Shown here in pieces: positions 1 through 11,989 of a stretch of 64,000 nucleotides of DNA. Source of the stretch: Pelobates cultripes. Lineage: Eukaryota; Chordata; Amphibia; Anura; Pelobatidae. The stretch covers positions 354,444,221-354,508,220 of the forward strand of contig OW240913.1 of assembly GCA_933207985.1 (NCBI GenBank), in the 5' to 3' direction. The notes beneath the pieces were generated by a model. It did no database searches and was not told the DNA's origin. It was given only the letters and a program-made list of their open reading frames with translations. Position numbers and translations under genes: made by a program. The number at the start of each line of letters is the position of its first letter. Positions within the stretch are counted from its first letter, which is position 1.

Positions 1-518
1 TAATATCAAATACACTTTTGCCATCAAATAATATATTCATCTGATATTATGTAGCACCTACATTTTATGCAGTGTTTTATAAATGTAAAATAAGAAAAAA
101 CAAACACTCAGATTAAACTATGTAATAACATCAGATACTGGACAATAAACAGATTAATCACAGATGCTGTCTCGGACTAACATCAATATATATAACTTTT
201 AGATATATTATAGTGCAGATTATACCCTTTTGTTTATTTTGGGCAACGGACAATCATCAATCATTAGTGGAAGTTATAACTTGACCACCAATTAATATAA
301 TTTACAAACAAACAACAAAAACAGAAATAACAATCTGCACATCTGCTTTTACACTACACTCATTATGCTGGGGATTCGGGATCAATTAGAGACAATCAAA
401 ATATAGCCTGAAGTCATAAAGTAAACAAGTTTTATCTCAATTATAACACTTTTGCTGAACTTTGTGGGACAGGTAGTAATATTCAAATTTAATTAGATCA
501 GTTTTTACCTTGTAAGGC
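1..518. other. AT-rich stretch, nothing recognised
   Basis: AT-rich sequence with no coding frame, terminal repeats or tandem structure that I can recognise. It ends at the target-site duplication of the neighbouring LINE. Confidence 0.5.
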
Positions 519-534
519 GAATAAACTAGCTTTT
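519..534. repeat. Target-site duplication of LINE (3' side copy)
   Basis: GAATAAACTAGCTTTT occurs here and again at 5926-5941. The two copies bracket the minus-strand L1-type element, so they are its target-site duplication. The final T-run merges with the reversed poly(A) tail, so its exact length is 15-16 bp. Confidence 0.8.
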
Positions 535-554
535 TTTAAAAAAAATATATATTC

Positions 555-560
555 TTTATT
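555..560 (-). terminator. Polyadenylation signal AATAAA of the LINE
   Basis: TTTATT on the plus strand is AATAAA on the LINE strand, about 20 bp before the A-rich tail at the element's 3' end. The position fits a polyadenylation signal. Confidence 0.5.
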
Positions 561-900
561 AAATATTTTGATTTATAAACAATAAAACAAAAAAGGACAC
601 AACACAGATTTACAAGAAATAGCTTTCCCTTGTGTACATCGAAATTGGCTATTAGGATAATTGAGCTTCACAAACAAAACACCTTCATGCACTGCCAAAT
701 AATGCCGAATATTTTGTTTTAGTATAAAGAGGGTATGGGCTATCTTGTATTCACATACTTACAAACATAGACAATATATTTTCTTTCAAATACAAGACAA
801 TGCAAAAAGAAAAAGAAAAGAATGCCAAAGAGAAAAGAACATTAACGTTTGTCCATATTCATGAAGTATGTGATAAAGATTTATAGTAACACCATGCACA

Positions 901-3900
901 TTAAAATTGGCTATTAATCTGTTCTTTTTCCCTGTCTGCTATAAGTTCCCAACAGTTGTTCCAAATAGATAGTTTCTTACTCATATTTTGTTTACTTAAC
1001 ATTAGTTCCATTTTAATCTGAAATTTGAGTTGGTTTTTAACTTTCTCCCAGGGGATGGAATATCCATTTTTCCAATTTCTTGCTATGATGATTTTAATAG
1101 CTAAAAATAAGTGAGTTATTATGATTTTAATCTCCAAGGGCATAAGAGGCCAGTTTAAATGAAGCAGAACTACTTCTGGAGAAAGTTTCAACTCAAAATT
1201 CAGATTTATTGAAATAAATGTGTGAATTGCTTCCCACAGATTATTTAGCTTTATAGAGTCCCACCAGATATGATTGTATGTTGCTATAGTCAGCCCACAT
1301 CTCCAACAAAGATGGTCTGTTGTGGGGAACATTTTATTCAATTTTTCTGTAACTAAATGCCATCTATTTAATACTTTAAAGTGAGATTCCATTAGATTTA
1401 ACGAATGTGTATTTTTTTTAACTTTTACCATTGAAGAGCCCCAGTTTTTACTGTCTATGTTAATATTCAGTTATTTCTTCCAGATATTTAGAGCCGTGGG
1501 TGTTTTTTCCTTGTTACAGGATCAACTTAGAAATAAAGCTTTTGAGAGTGGTTTGTCTACCAGATGTAATTTGAATAATGTAGTTATTCTTTTGGTCAAA
1601 ACAAAAAACTCTGGTTTCATTAGATGGGACATTAAAAAGCTCTTTATTCTCAAAAAATTAATAATTCTTTTGGTGGTAAATTAAATTTGTTCGTAAGTTG
1701 AGTAAGGTTTAATTACTCCCTTTGTTAATAACTGAACTATACTCATTATTCCAGCTTGTATCCACTTATTCAAATTAATGTCACAGACCTGTTGTTCAAT
1801 AAATTTCAAGTCTAAATGACTTGGCACTTTATTTTTTTATTTTTAGGGTTATTTTAATTTTTTTCCAGCTCTTCACCAGGTGTGTTAAAATTAGGATATT
1901 CTTTTGTATCTATTTTCATGGTATTCCAAACCAAACTTTCCAAATATTGAACCTCTCCTGCTTTAGCCTCCATTATATACCATCCTTCATTAATATTATC
2001 AAACATCTGCATCCTGTATATATGTAGAATTGTCGCTGCTCTATGAATAACGGGATATGCCAATCCTCCCCTATTTAGTTTCTGTGCCAATGTTATTTGG
2101 CTTAGTCTCGGTTTTCTACCTTTCCATATATATTGCATAAAGCTTCTTTGAATCATTTCCAGCCAGCTGAATATATAGAGGTAACATTTGAAGCATATAA
2201 TTCCATTTTGGAATGACATATGAATTTATTACATTGATTCTTCTCCAAAAAGTTATTTCTAGATTTCTGCGATCTTTTAACCATCTATTTAGTTTTTGTA
2301 ACAGATTTTAAAGTTTGTCTCCATAAGTCTATTTATATATCTAGTCAATTTAATACCTAAATAGTCTATTTTCTATTCTACCCATAAAATTTCATATTTG
2401 TCTTTGATTTTTTTTTCCTGTTATCTAAGTTAATATCTAAAATCATAGGCTTAATGATATTTAACTTATAATTAGATATCAGGCTGTATCTCTCTATTTC
2501 TAACATAAGAGTGTCTAATGAGGCACTAGGGTTAGTCAACGTAATTAGAATATCGTCTGCATACAGACTTGTTTTTTGGTCATTATCAGATATGTTATAA
2601 CCATTAATTTCTTTATTGTTTCTTATGTGATCAGCTAATGGTTCAATGGAGAGCAAATGTAATATTGGTGATAGCGGACAACCTTGACGTGTTCCATTAT
2701 TCAACTGAAACCATGGGGAGCTTATATTTGGACCTTTTGTACGCGCTGTTGGATTAACATACAGAGCCATAATAGCTTTTTTAATACATCCCACAAAGCC
2801 ATAATGTGTTAATACAGCTTCTAGATAGTTCCAGTTGACTCTGTCGAATGCTTTCTCCGCATCAATTGACAGAGTCAACAATGGAAACCTTTTTCTTGTA
2901 GCATCAACTACAATATTTATAATTCTTCTAATGCTGGTGTAAGAATTTCTTCCTGGAACATATCCTATTTGATCTTGATGTATAATTGTTGGTAATATTT
3001 TTTTTAATCTAGCAGCCAGAATTGAGGCATAAAGTTTAGTATCTACATCTATAAGAGATATCGGATGATAATTTCTGACATCTGTAGAAATTTTATTTTG
3101 TTTTAGAATTGGTAAGATATTTGCTCTAACCATCTCTACTGGAAAAAAAAGCCTGTTTTAGCCGCATGGTTAAAAGTATTGGTTAAATGGGGACTGATTT
3201 GTTCTATAAATAACTTATAAAATAGATTACCAAATCCATCTGGACCAGGAGTTTTAAATTTTTCTAAGTTGGTTATAGCCTGTTTAACTTCTTCAATGGT
3301 TATTTCTTTGTTCAATAAACGTCTATCTAAGTCCGTAATCTGAGGTGTATTCAGTTTGTCAATATATTTTTTTATATCTTCTTTAGTCATTGTTTGTGGT
3401 ATATTATACAGTTTACTGTAAAAATCATTAAATTGTTGCCCTATGTCTTTAGGTGATTCTAATATTTTAGCTTTATCTATTAATTTATCCACTTTGTTTG
3501 ATTCTTTTTGCTGTCTAAGTTTTTGAGTAAGCATTTTGTCCGCTCTAGTTCCTTTGGAGTAGTATTTAAGCATTAATCTATCTAAATTTTTAACTGTTCT
3601 TTCCATTAGCTTTTGGTTTAGTTTTTCCTCTACAGCAATTATTTTATTAGAATTTTCAACTGTCGGATTTTGTTTATTCATTTGAGTTAATTTTCTTAGT
3701 TCTGTATAAAGATCACTTAATTTGAGATTTTTATTAGCTTGACTTTGTAATTTAATAATATGTCCTCTAATTACTGCCTTAAAGGCACACCATAGGATCA
3801 TTGGATCGATATTCTCGGTCTTATTTTCTCCAAAGTAGTTACTAATATTCAATTCTATATAATTTCTATTATATTCTGAGCTAAGTAGACTATCATTTAA

Positions 3901-4660
3901 ACGCCAACTATAAGTTTCATTTATCTTTTTACTGGCTCCAATTTCACATATAACTCCATGATGGTCTGTCCAGGTTATTTCTTTGATTTATATTTTAGAT
4001 ATTATATCTATAAGCGTAGGATCTGTCCAAATCATATCTATCTTTAAATAAGAAAAATGGATTCTTGAGAAATGAGTATAGTCCAGTTCATTTGTGTTTA
4101 AAATTTTCTCCAAATATCATAAAAGTTGAATTCATTCTTAATTTTATTTAAAGATTTGGCTTGTTTGAACACCATTGATTTTGGTTCCTTTCATTATTTT
4201 TTTTTAATCTAAATTTGGGTCTAGAACTGAATTAAAATTTCCTGCAAGTATAATTTGTCCTACTTTTATTTCTTCAATTTTTTCTAGTATTTTTCTTAAA
4301 TAGGTTGCTGGAAATTTATTTGGCAGATAGACATTACATAGTGTAAATAGATTTCCATTTATTTTACAGATTATCACCAAAAATCTTCCCTCCAAGTCAT
4401 GTAATTGCTAAAGTATTTACACTTCTATTTTTTCCCAAAATATTATTGCTACTCCACATTTTTTTTTTATCTGAAGCATGGACAATGTTTGTGAATTTTT
4501 TCCCACCCCATGTTTGTTTGTCTGCTTGTCTCCAATGTGTTTCTTGGAGAAAGCATAGATCCCTAGATCAATATGTTTTTTGATCAGATATTTATATAGT
4601 TAAGACCTCTTTGTTGTTGAGTTCATACCTTGGACATTTAATGTTAAAATTTTTATCATT
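901..4660 (-). pseudogene. L1/Tx1-type ORF2 (endonuclease-reverse transcriptase), broken
   Basis: Translation of the minus strand gives, in order: an endonuclease start with LNVQGMN near 4650; an endonuclease piece (4395-4204) containing CNVYLPN and AGNFNSVLDP; the endonuclease-RT linker (3852-3136) ending in FKTPGPDGF; the RT core (3133-2378) with SIDAEKAFDRVNW, RQGCPLSP and the catalytic YADD (residues 191-194 of that piece); a thumb-region piece (2219-1854) with the WKGRKPR motif; and the C-terminal segment (1431-901) with WRCG. Separate frames and stops between the pieces show that it cannot make a full protein. ORF2p normally nicks target DNA and reverse-transcribes the element's RNA at the nick. 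Confidence 0.9.
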
Positions 4661-5251
4661 TAAATTTGTAAAGCTTCTTATCTGATCTGGCATTAACTTG
4701 CTTTGTTTCCTTCACTATTGTTGCATATACATATACACAAAAAAACATAAATCTAAAATCGGTTGGGGATATCAACCCCCATTGGTGCAAAGACTGTTTT
4801 CTCATCATATCGAGGAATCAGTCTGATTCTGTGTCTTTATATAGACACTAAATAGGCTGACTTTTTTTATATACTTCACTGTTTTATATTTTCTTGAGTT
4901 TCGTCACTTAACTTAACACAGCCACCTATTATTTTTCTTTTTTCTTTTCCCCTCTATATATTTTGATTTTATTTTACTTTATTATCATTTATATTACCTT
5001 ATTGATTCTGACGTACAGTCATAATCAAAGGAAGGCGAGAGGCAAAAGGGGGAACGAAGGAGGGAAAAAGGGAAAAAGGGAAAAAGGGAAAAGGGAGGTG
5101 ATCTTCTAGTTTCATGTTTCCTAAAGAGACTATTAAACTTCCTTAAACAAACTCTTTACACAGTTTCTCCATCCATGTGCAGACATATTTGATCAATAGT
5201 TTACCATTATTAATCCATATATATTAGCGAAGCCTATCTCAACCATCTTAA

Positions 5252-5745
5252 AGGACCACTCTAGGCACCCAGACCACTTCAGCTTAATGAAGTGGTCTGG
5301 GTGCCTGGTCCAGCTAGGGTTAACCCATTTTTTCATAAACATAGCAGTTTCACAGAAACTGCTATGTTTATGAATGGGTTAAGCCTTCCCCTATTTCCTC
5401 TAGTGGCTGTCTCATTGACAGCCGCTAGAGGCGCTTGCGTGCTTCTCACTGTGAAAATCACAGTGAGAGCACGCAATTGTCCATAGGAAAGCATTATGAA
5501 TGCTTTCCTATGTGACCGGCTGAATGCGTGCGCAGCTCTTGCCGCGCGTGCGCATTCAGCCGACGGGGAGGAGAAGAGGAGGATCGGAGGCAGAGAGCTC
5601 TCCGCCCAGCGCTGGAAAAAGGTAAGTTTTAACCCCTTTCCCCCTTCCAGAGTCGGGCGGGAGGGGGACCCTGAGGGTGGGGGCACCCTCAGGGCACTAG
5701 AGTGCCAGGAAAACGAGTATGTTTTCCTGGCACTATAGTGGTCCT
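5252..5745. mobile_element. T2/Kolobok-type MITE built of serial hairpins
   Basis: TTAA occurs immediately outside both ends (5248-5251 and 5746-5749). The terminal inverted repeats start AGGACCACT and end AGTGGTCCT. TTAA duplication with TTAAAGG-type ends matches the T2 (Kolobok-like) MITE group described in Xenopus. The interior is a chain of short self-complementary blocks: 5271-5300 (centre TTAA), 5337-5371, 5447-5465, 5488-5510, and one next to the right end. There is no transposase. It sits inside the LINE at 535-5925 and is therefore the younger insertion. Confidence 0.8.
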
Positions 5746-5925
5746 TTAATGCTTACAGAAACATAAAATATCCTTATTTTTCTTATCTCTTCTCACTTTT
5801 TCTTGTGTCCTTAAATAGTTTAATTCTAATTTATTTTATATAATAGTGTATGAACTTTACTGTTCTTTCTTATGTGTTTTGTGACAATCATTTTTTCTTA
5901 GCTCTTATACATTTAATGTGATAAT

Positions 5926-5941
5926 GAATAAACTAGCTTTT
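5926..5941. repeat. Target-site duplication of LINE (5' side copy)
   Basis: Second copy of GAATAAACTAGCTTTT (see 519-534). It marks the 5' boundary of the minus-strand LINE. Confidence 0.8.
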
Positions 5942-6926
5942 ATATATGAAAGGCTGCTATTCATTTGATTACACTACATCTATATAGCTAACCATCATAA
6001 AACATTCTCCTTTGAAAACATCAATGCAGATTACAATTGATTACAGAATACATACAATCATTACAGAATACATACAATTGTTTTACATTCTTTAGTTAAA
6101 AACTTTCCAACTCCAACTCCTCAAATACTTCAACCTATGTTCCCACATACAATACAAAAAAATTCCTTGACACAGTGCAATAACATTCATAGCAGTGTTT
6201 CTTGTTTTTTGTTTAAACTTAATTTTAGTAGGATCAGAATCTCCTTTATATGAATTTTGTCCCATGGCAAAAGCAAAATATTATTAGCAAGCAAATTCTG
6301 TTTTTTACAATGCAATTGCAAAAAGTGATTAGACTGCAATGAACAATTATGTATTAACAGAAATATATACAAACAGATATTTACAACAATACAAAAAACA
6401 CTTAAACTACAGAAACAGCAGTAACTCTGGGCAGGACAGAAGGTACTATGGATCAGTAAATGTACTATCCACTATTCCAGGGTGGTCCCACCACCCGGAC
6501 TTGACTGATCATGAACAGCAAGTTTACCCTTGGTGTTCCTTCCCGGACGAGACTTCAAAATTGTTGCAACAATACCAGTGATCACTGTACCTGGATTTGA
6601 CCTCCATCCCATGCCACTGACTTTTTGGTTCTGCCCAGCCTAAGATCTTTGACCGAGGCCTCGGGGTACCCGATGAAACTGAAACTAACAAATGAGATGA
6701 AGTTTCAAGAGCGTACCAATTTATTAGAACAAAGCAAGGGTGTGCATAATTACGTAATAAGGGGTGTGCATAATTAAGCAAAGAGGTTGTGACATTTTGT
6801 ACAATCATATTGCAGTCTGCATGTTCTTCTTTTCTTATCTACAAAGCTTACATAGTGCTAAACTAGTCACAACTGGCTTCAGCTGATCTTTGTAGAGCAC
6901 TGTGGCAAGATATATTTGTGTCCTTG
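5942..6926. other. Non-coding stretch, unclassified
   Basis: No convincing coding region. 6480-6880 is more GC-rich and contains the direct repeat GGTGTGCATAATTA (two copies near 6730 and 6763). This may be a fragment of an unidentified transposon, but I see no terminal repeats or protein motif. Confidence 0.4.
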
Positions 6927-6931
6927 AGGGG
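6927..6931. repeat. 5-bp target-site duplication AGGGG (left)
   Basis: AGGGG directly precedes the TGTGG end of the foldback element and recurs at 8053-8057 directly after its CCACA end. Confidence 0.65.
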
Positions 6932-8052
6932 TGTGGTGAAACCAACCTCGCCACTGGGCATTGGAGAAGCCTGTTTGCCCGCCTCCTGCCTGCTGACTAT
7001 GGCCCCTGGGAGATTTGGCCCTTTAAATACAGTATTTGGGCATATTGTATTGTATTATGCTGCTGCTGGCCCTTTAAGAACCATCTGGGGACATACTGTG
7101 GAGTTACTGGGTGGCCACCATTTCAGGTATCAGAGGCACATGGTGAGAACAATGGATGAAGCACATGGTGAGAACAATGGATGGCGACCATTTTAACTCA
7201 CAGACACTGTTTGGACTTTTCTACACGGTGCCATCTCGCCAGTATTTGGTGCACAAAGACATCGTTCAGTAGTTTTAAACTATACAACAGGGGACACATT
7301 ATACAGTTATTATTTTTCATATAGCCTGTATATGTTCTGCGGAATCTGCATTAAACTGCATCTTCCAAACTACTGAACGGATCTGGGTGAATTTTGGATA
7401 TGTGGTTCACCCAGATCCCCCGGTTCCAAGGGGTTATTGCATGTTTTGGGGTCCCTGTGATGTGTTTTATTTTAAGAGTAAATAAACCTTAAAAAAAAAA
7501 TGAAAATAAAACACATCACAGGGACCCCAAAATATGCAATAACCCCATATATCCTCTGAACCGGGGGATCTGGGTGAACCACATATCCAAAATTCACCCA
7601 GATCCGTTCAGTAGTTTGGAAGATGCAGTTTAATGTAGATTCCGCAGAACATATACAGGCTATATGAAAAATAATTACTGTATAATGTGTCCCCTGTTGT
7701 ATAGTTTAAAACTACTGAACGATGTCTTCGTGCACCAAATACCGGCGAGATGGCACCGTGTAGAAAGGTCCAAATAGTGTCTGTGAGTTAAAATGGGCGC
7801 CATCCATTGTTCTCACCATGTGCTTCCTCCATTGTTCTCACCATGGGCCTCTGATACCTGAAATGGTGGCCACCCAGTAACTCCACAGTATGTCCCCAGA
7901 TGGTTCTTAAAGGGCCAGCAGCAGCATAATAAAATACAATATGCCCAAATACTGTATTTAAAGGGCCAAATCTCCCAGGGGCCATAGTCAGCAGGCAGGA
8001 GGCAGGCAAACAGGCTTCTCCAATGCCCAGTGGCGAGGTTGGTTTCGCCACA
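6932..8052. mobile_element. Foldback element with LTR-like ends
   Basis: A 1,121-bp near-perfect palindrome. The left arm runs from TGTGGTGAAACC to about 7490. The right arm, from about 7501 to GGTTTCGCCACA, is its reverse complement with only small differences (for example extra bases near 7543-7556). Ends are TG...CA and the flanks carry AGGGG on both sides, as for an LTR-type integration. The left arm ends in AATAAA (7481-7486), four bases, then ten A's (7491-7500), and the inverted copy begins right there. No protein motif is present; the mirrored ORFs in the arms are shadows of each other. Its first ~90 bp resemble the start of the element at 31541. Confidence 0.75.
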
Positions 8053-8057
8053 AGGGG
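8053..8057. repeat. 5-bp target-site duplication AGGGG (right)
   Basis: Right-hand partner of AGGGG at 6927-6931, adjoining the CCACA end of the foldback. Confidence 0.65.
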
Positions 8058-10142
8058 CATTGCAGAAAAATTACATTTAAATCTTTCACCAAAGTGTTAA
8101 CAGTTACCTCTAATGTCTAATTGTTAATTTACCTCTAAGGTATTTATGTATATAAGATACCCTGATTTGTTGTAATTTTAAGGGGTAATCAAAGATGCCC
8201 AGATAAAGTAATGGTGGTGGTAGCGCATTAGCTTGGGGTGGTTTAGGCAGGATTTTGAGGTAATTTATTGTTGCCTTTTATTCTCTAGGAAATTATTTAT
8301 AAGGATGCAGAGGCCTTGTATTATTAAGTAAATACTATAAATTACTGATGCAAACAGTGTACATACATGTGTGCTTTTTTGAGTGTACTATGTGGCTCAA
8401 ATACAATCTAATATCCATAGAAACACACACACATATTGCACGATTTGCTACTGCAATGAAAAAGCAAAAATTATTCTTCAAATTATGTATAAAAAATGGG
8501 TAGAAACAAACTTAAAATTTAGAGGTTTATTTACTCTTATATTCACTAGCATTTATATACAAAAATGTTCAGCTTTATTTGGATGTAATCTATTTTCATT
8601 GACGAGTTGGTACATAACCATGTTTCCTACAATTTGTTTTTATCAGTTTTCATCATGAAGTTGCAGCTGTTAACACACCAATGACAAATCTACTAGAGAT
8701 TGCTGATGTGGGAGCACAGTATATCCATCTAAAGAAGTGGGTTTTGCAGTTAAATCTTAGTGGAATACAAAAGCGAAACATCAAGGAACTAATCTATTTT
8801 ACGACCAGTCCCAGTGCTCACTTTCTTTGAAAAGAAAAAAAATACAAAAAGCTGACTGCACAATTCCTTTGATATGTGCTAAATTAAGGTGAGATAACTC
8901 AAGCAAAGAAACTTTTTACATTGTAATTGTTTTACTGATTATATAAGTTTTAAGGTCAAAAAAAAGTTTTAACAATATTGTATCCAATTTGTAAATTTTA
9001 TAGTATCTTACCGTAATGGTATTAACTTAATAATAATAATAATTTATGATGGCTGTGTTAAAGTTTGTGTTAAAACACTTCTACATACTGATCATCGATA
9101 AGGAAACAAGCAATACAAATGTTGTAAAATAAGAGCAGTTTGTGAGTTAAAGCAATTTGTGCAAAATAAATGTAAATAAAAATTAGAGTGTTTATAATGC
9201 AGGTTAAATAATAGTCAAAGGAAAAATTAGCAAAGCAAGATTAAATAAATTTTTTATTTTAATTGACCTCTTCAATAAAGGTCCGTTTTGCATGAATACA
9301 CCCCGAAATTATTATTTTCAAGTAAAAACACCTGGCTGCACTTAAGTCTGACTTGACAGTTTAGTGGCTTCCCCTGGAGACTACCTACTTGTTCCTGCCA
9401 ATTTCCGTGGACCCCTAAGTCATCTTAACGGCTTAGTTTGTTCAGTTTGGCACTGATACGGCTTTAATATGGAGAAAAGAATTGGAATTCACACGAAATT
9501 CAAATGATATGCAAACATCTGTCCTCTGTATAAGTTATGAAACTTAACTTTATTTCAGCATAGGCTTTTAAAATCAATCCTTAGGAAACACATATATTAA
9601 CCAAGATTAAATGTAGAAATATGCACCATTGTATTTGCTAGAATTGTGCAAAAATTAGTTTTGAACAGTTTGTCAAAATCAAATTCCTTTTAATCCACAC
9701 CAAGACAAATCAATTGTCTAGGATTTACTTGTAGAGTTTTATTCAACCAATCAATTTGTTTAATTGTTTGATTTGGATTATTTGCACAGTCTAGTATTTA
9801 CATCTGTCCTAAAATTAATTGCCTTCATCTTGGCTCCCTGGCAATCATTGTTATAAGTTTTACCCTTCTCAAAGGGGGAGATTTAACAAAGTGTTGTTAT
9901 TCCATCTAATTTTCAGCAAAATATCCGACTCAATTTACTAAGTCTGTTGAGTTTCTTAACCTGTTGCTTCTTTTGCACCCTCTCATTTCTGAATATATGC
10001 AATTTATCAAGAGATGCAACAGATTTATCAATTTTACACCACTCTGAGTGTAATTTCCCTTTTTTCTATAACTATTTTTGGTGGGCTTCTGAAATGGAAA
10101 TTTCTGAATTTGATATGGAGAAACCCCATAATTTTTTATCCA
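8058..10142. other. AT-rich stretch, nothing recognised
   Basis: No coding frame with recognisable motifs, no tandem array and no terminal repeats noticed. Short A/T runs only (for example a TAA run near 9030). Confidence 0.4.
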
Positions 10143-10644
10143 TAGTCACCAAAACAACTGTAGCCAAAGAAGCAGTTTTGGTGTATAGATCATGCCCCTA
10201 CAATCTCACAGCTCAATTGTCTGTTACTTAGGAGTTTAATTACTTTGTTTATGCACCCTAGTCTGCATGTGACCTGCAGAGCCTTCCTAAATACTTCCTG
10301 TAAAGTGAGATTTAATATTTACACTTCCTTTATTGGAAGTTCTCTTTAACTTAGACATTCTTATCTCCTGTTCTGTTAATAGCTTTCTAGAACAGGAGCC
10401 TCCTGTGTGTGATTAAAGTTCAATTTACAAAACATGAAATAAAAAATATTATAAAGCAAATTAACATCTGATTGAAAATGTAACCATTTGTTTCACGCAG
10501 GCTGTTTCTAGGGATGCATGGACAGAAACAAAATTGATGTATCTTCTAAATGGCAGAGAACTGAGCAGTGAGACTTCAGATCTCTACACCAAAACTGCTT
10601 CATTAATCTAAACTTGTTTTGGTGACTATACTGTGCCGTTAAAT
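10143..10644. mobile_element. Old T2-type MITE
   Basis: Left end contains ATAGTCACCAAAACAACTGT and the right end the complement-like TTTTGGTGACTATACTGT. In between come AAGCAGTTTTGGTGTATAGA and TAGGAGTTTAATTACTTTG, which also occur (slightly changed) in the better-preserved MITE at 52918-54052. The outer TTAAAGGG/CCCTTTAA ends have decayed. Confidence 0.7.
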
Positions 10645-11239
10645 AAATATGATCAAAATATTAATGCAATTTAACTGGCATTTTTTAGAGCTTCTACTGG
10701 TATTGGTCAACAGTGCTAGATATTTTGATAGATAGCTATAAGTATTACTGATTCTTTCCTTAAGATAAAATGTGCTATACACCTATATGATATACACCTA
10801 TACATGCTATAAAACAGAAATTACTGCAATAAACAAGCACTGATTTTAATCTAAAATTGGTTTGACAACTAATTTGATTTATTACGTTTACTTCATTCTA
10901 CTGGCATTGGGTAATTCCATCTCTATCACTGTCTATGATGGGATATATAATAATAAACCTTAAATACAGTTTATATTGATATAAGTAAACCCTACATAAA
11001 AAATGTACGTCCGCTATATCTCACCTTTTCCTAACGTATCTTCATGCTGAGCTGAATAAAAAGGGGGCTATCGGGTTGCAATTTTCAGGAAACCATTAGA
11101 ACAAACCTTGTTCATATTTCTGCAGGGAATTCCAGTCTTCTTGACTTCACTGTAAAAGTAACTAAACAGTTCCATTTCAAATAACAGTGTATATGGACTT
11201 CATAACCATGAGGAACATGTGTTACTCCAAATAGAACAG
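10645..11239. other. AT-rich stretch, nothing recognised
   Basis: No recognisable genes or repeats. Confidence 0.4.
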
Positions 11240-11985
11240 TTTAACCCCTCGGTGACCAGACCGTTTTTCGATTTTCTCACCGCTAAGGACCAGGGCTGTT
11301 TTCACATTTTTTGCCGTGTTTGTGTTTAGCTGCAATTTTCCTCTTACTCATGTACTGTGCCCACACATATTATATACAGTTTTTCTCACCATTAAGTGGT
11401 CTTTCTAAAGATACCATTATTTTCATCATATAATTTACTATAAAAAGAATTTATAAAATATGAATAAATTGAAAAAACACAGTTTTTCTAACTTTGACCC
11501 CTAAAATCTGTTACGCATGTACAACTGCCAAAAATCACCTGTGCTAAATAGTTTCTACATTTTGTCCTGAGTTTAGAAATACTCAATGTTAACATGTTTT
11601 TAGCTTTTTTTTGCAAGTTATAGGGCTATAAGTACAAGTAGGACCTTGCTGTTTCAAAATATATATATTTAAAAATCTATCAATAGTGACATTGTAACAC
11701 TGTTATCTGTCATAAATCTCTGAATCACATATTTTTTTTAAAGTAGACAACCCAGGCTATTTAATATGAGGTATGCCCAGTCCTTTTTCGTAGCCACTTA
11801 GTCACAAACACTGGCCAAAGTTAGCATGTATATTGGTTTGTGTGTTAGAAATGCAAAAAGCAATTATGAAAGCTATCTTTGGCTAGTGTTTGTGACTAAG
11901 TGGCTACTACAAAAGACTGAATATACCCCATTTGCAATACTTTGGGTTGTCTTCTTTTGCAAATGCAGTGGGGAGGCAGTGAGGG
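11240..11985. repeat. Unclassified interspersed repeat (likely DNA transposon relic)
   Basis: Begins TTTAACCCCTCGGTGACCAG, a sequence start I associate with abundant frog repeats. It contains no coding region. An internal inverted repeat (11790-11826 against 11870-11908; GTAGCCACTTAGTCACAAAC and its complement) has a ~45-bp loop. Right boundary uncertain: it grades into the minisatellite. Confidence 0.45.
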
Positions 11986-11989
11986 GTGG

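Larger units (their letters stand above)
535..5925 (-). mobile_element. L1/Tx1-type non-LTR retrotransposon, decayed
   Basis: A LINE read on the minus strand: 5' end near 5925, A-rich tail near 535-545, flanked by a 16-bp duplication. It contains remnants of an ORF2 with AP-type endonuclease, reverse transcriptase and a C-terminal CxxC segment, all broken by frameshifts and stops. I see no ORF1 in the 0.8 kb upstream of ORF2 (after discounting the MITE at 5252-5745), so the copy is probably 5'-truncated. A G/A-rich run (5030-5100) lies in the presumed 5' part. L1 clade is inferred from the order endonuclease-RT-C-terminal zinc finger and the poly(A)-like tail; L1 versus Tx1 cannot be settled by eye. 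Confidence 0.85.

Noticed and set aside
6902..8060. Matching ORFs in both arms of the foldback
   Set aside because: They are mirror images created by the palindrome; no domain and no upstream context.
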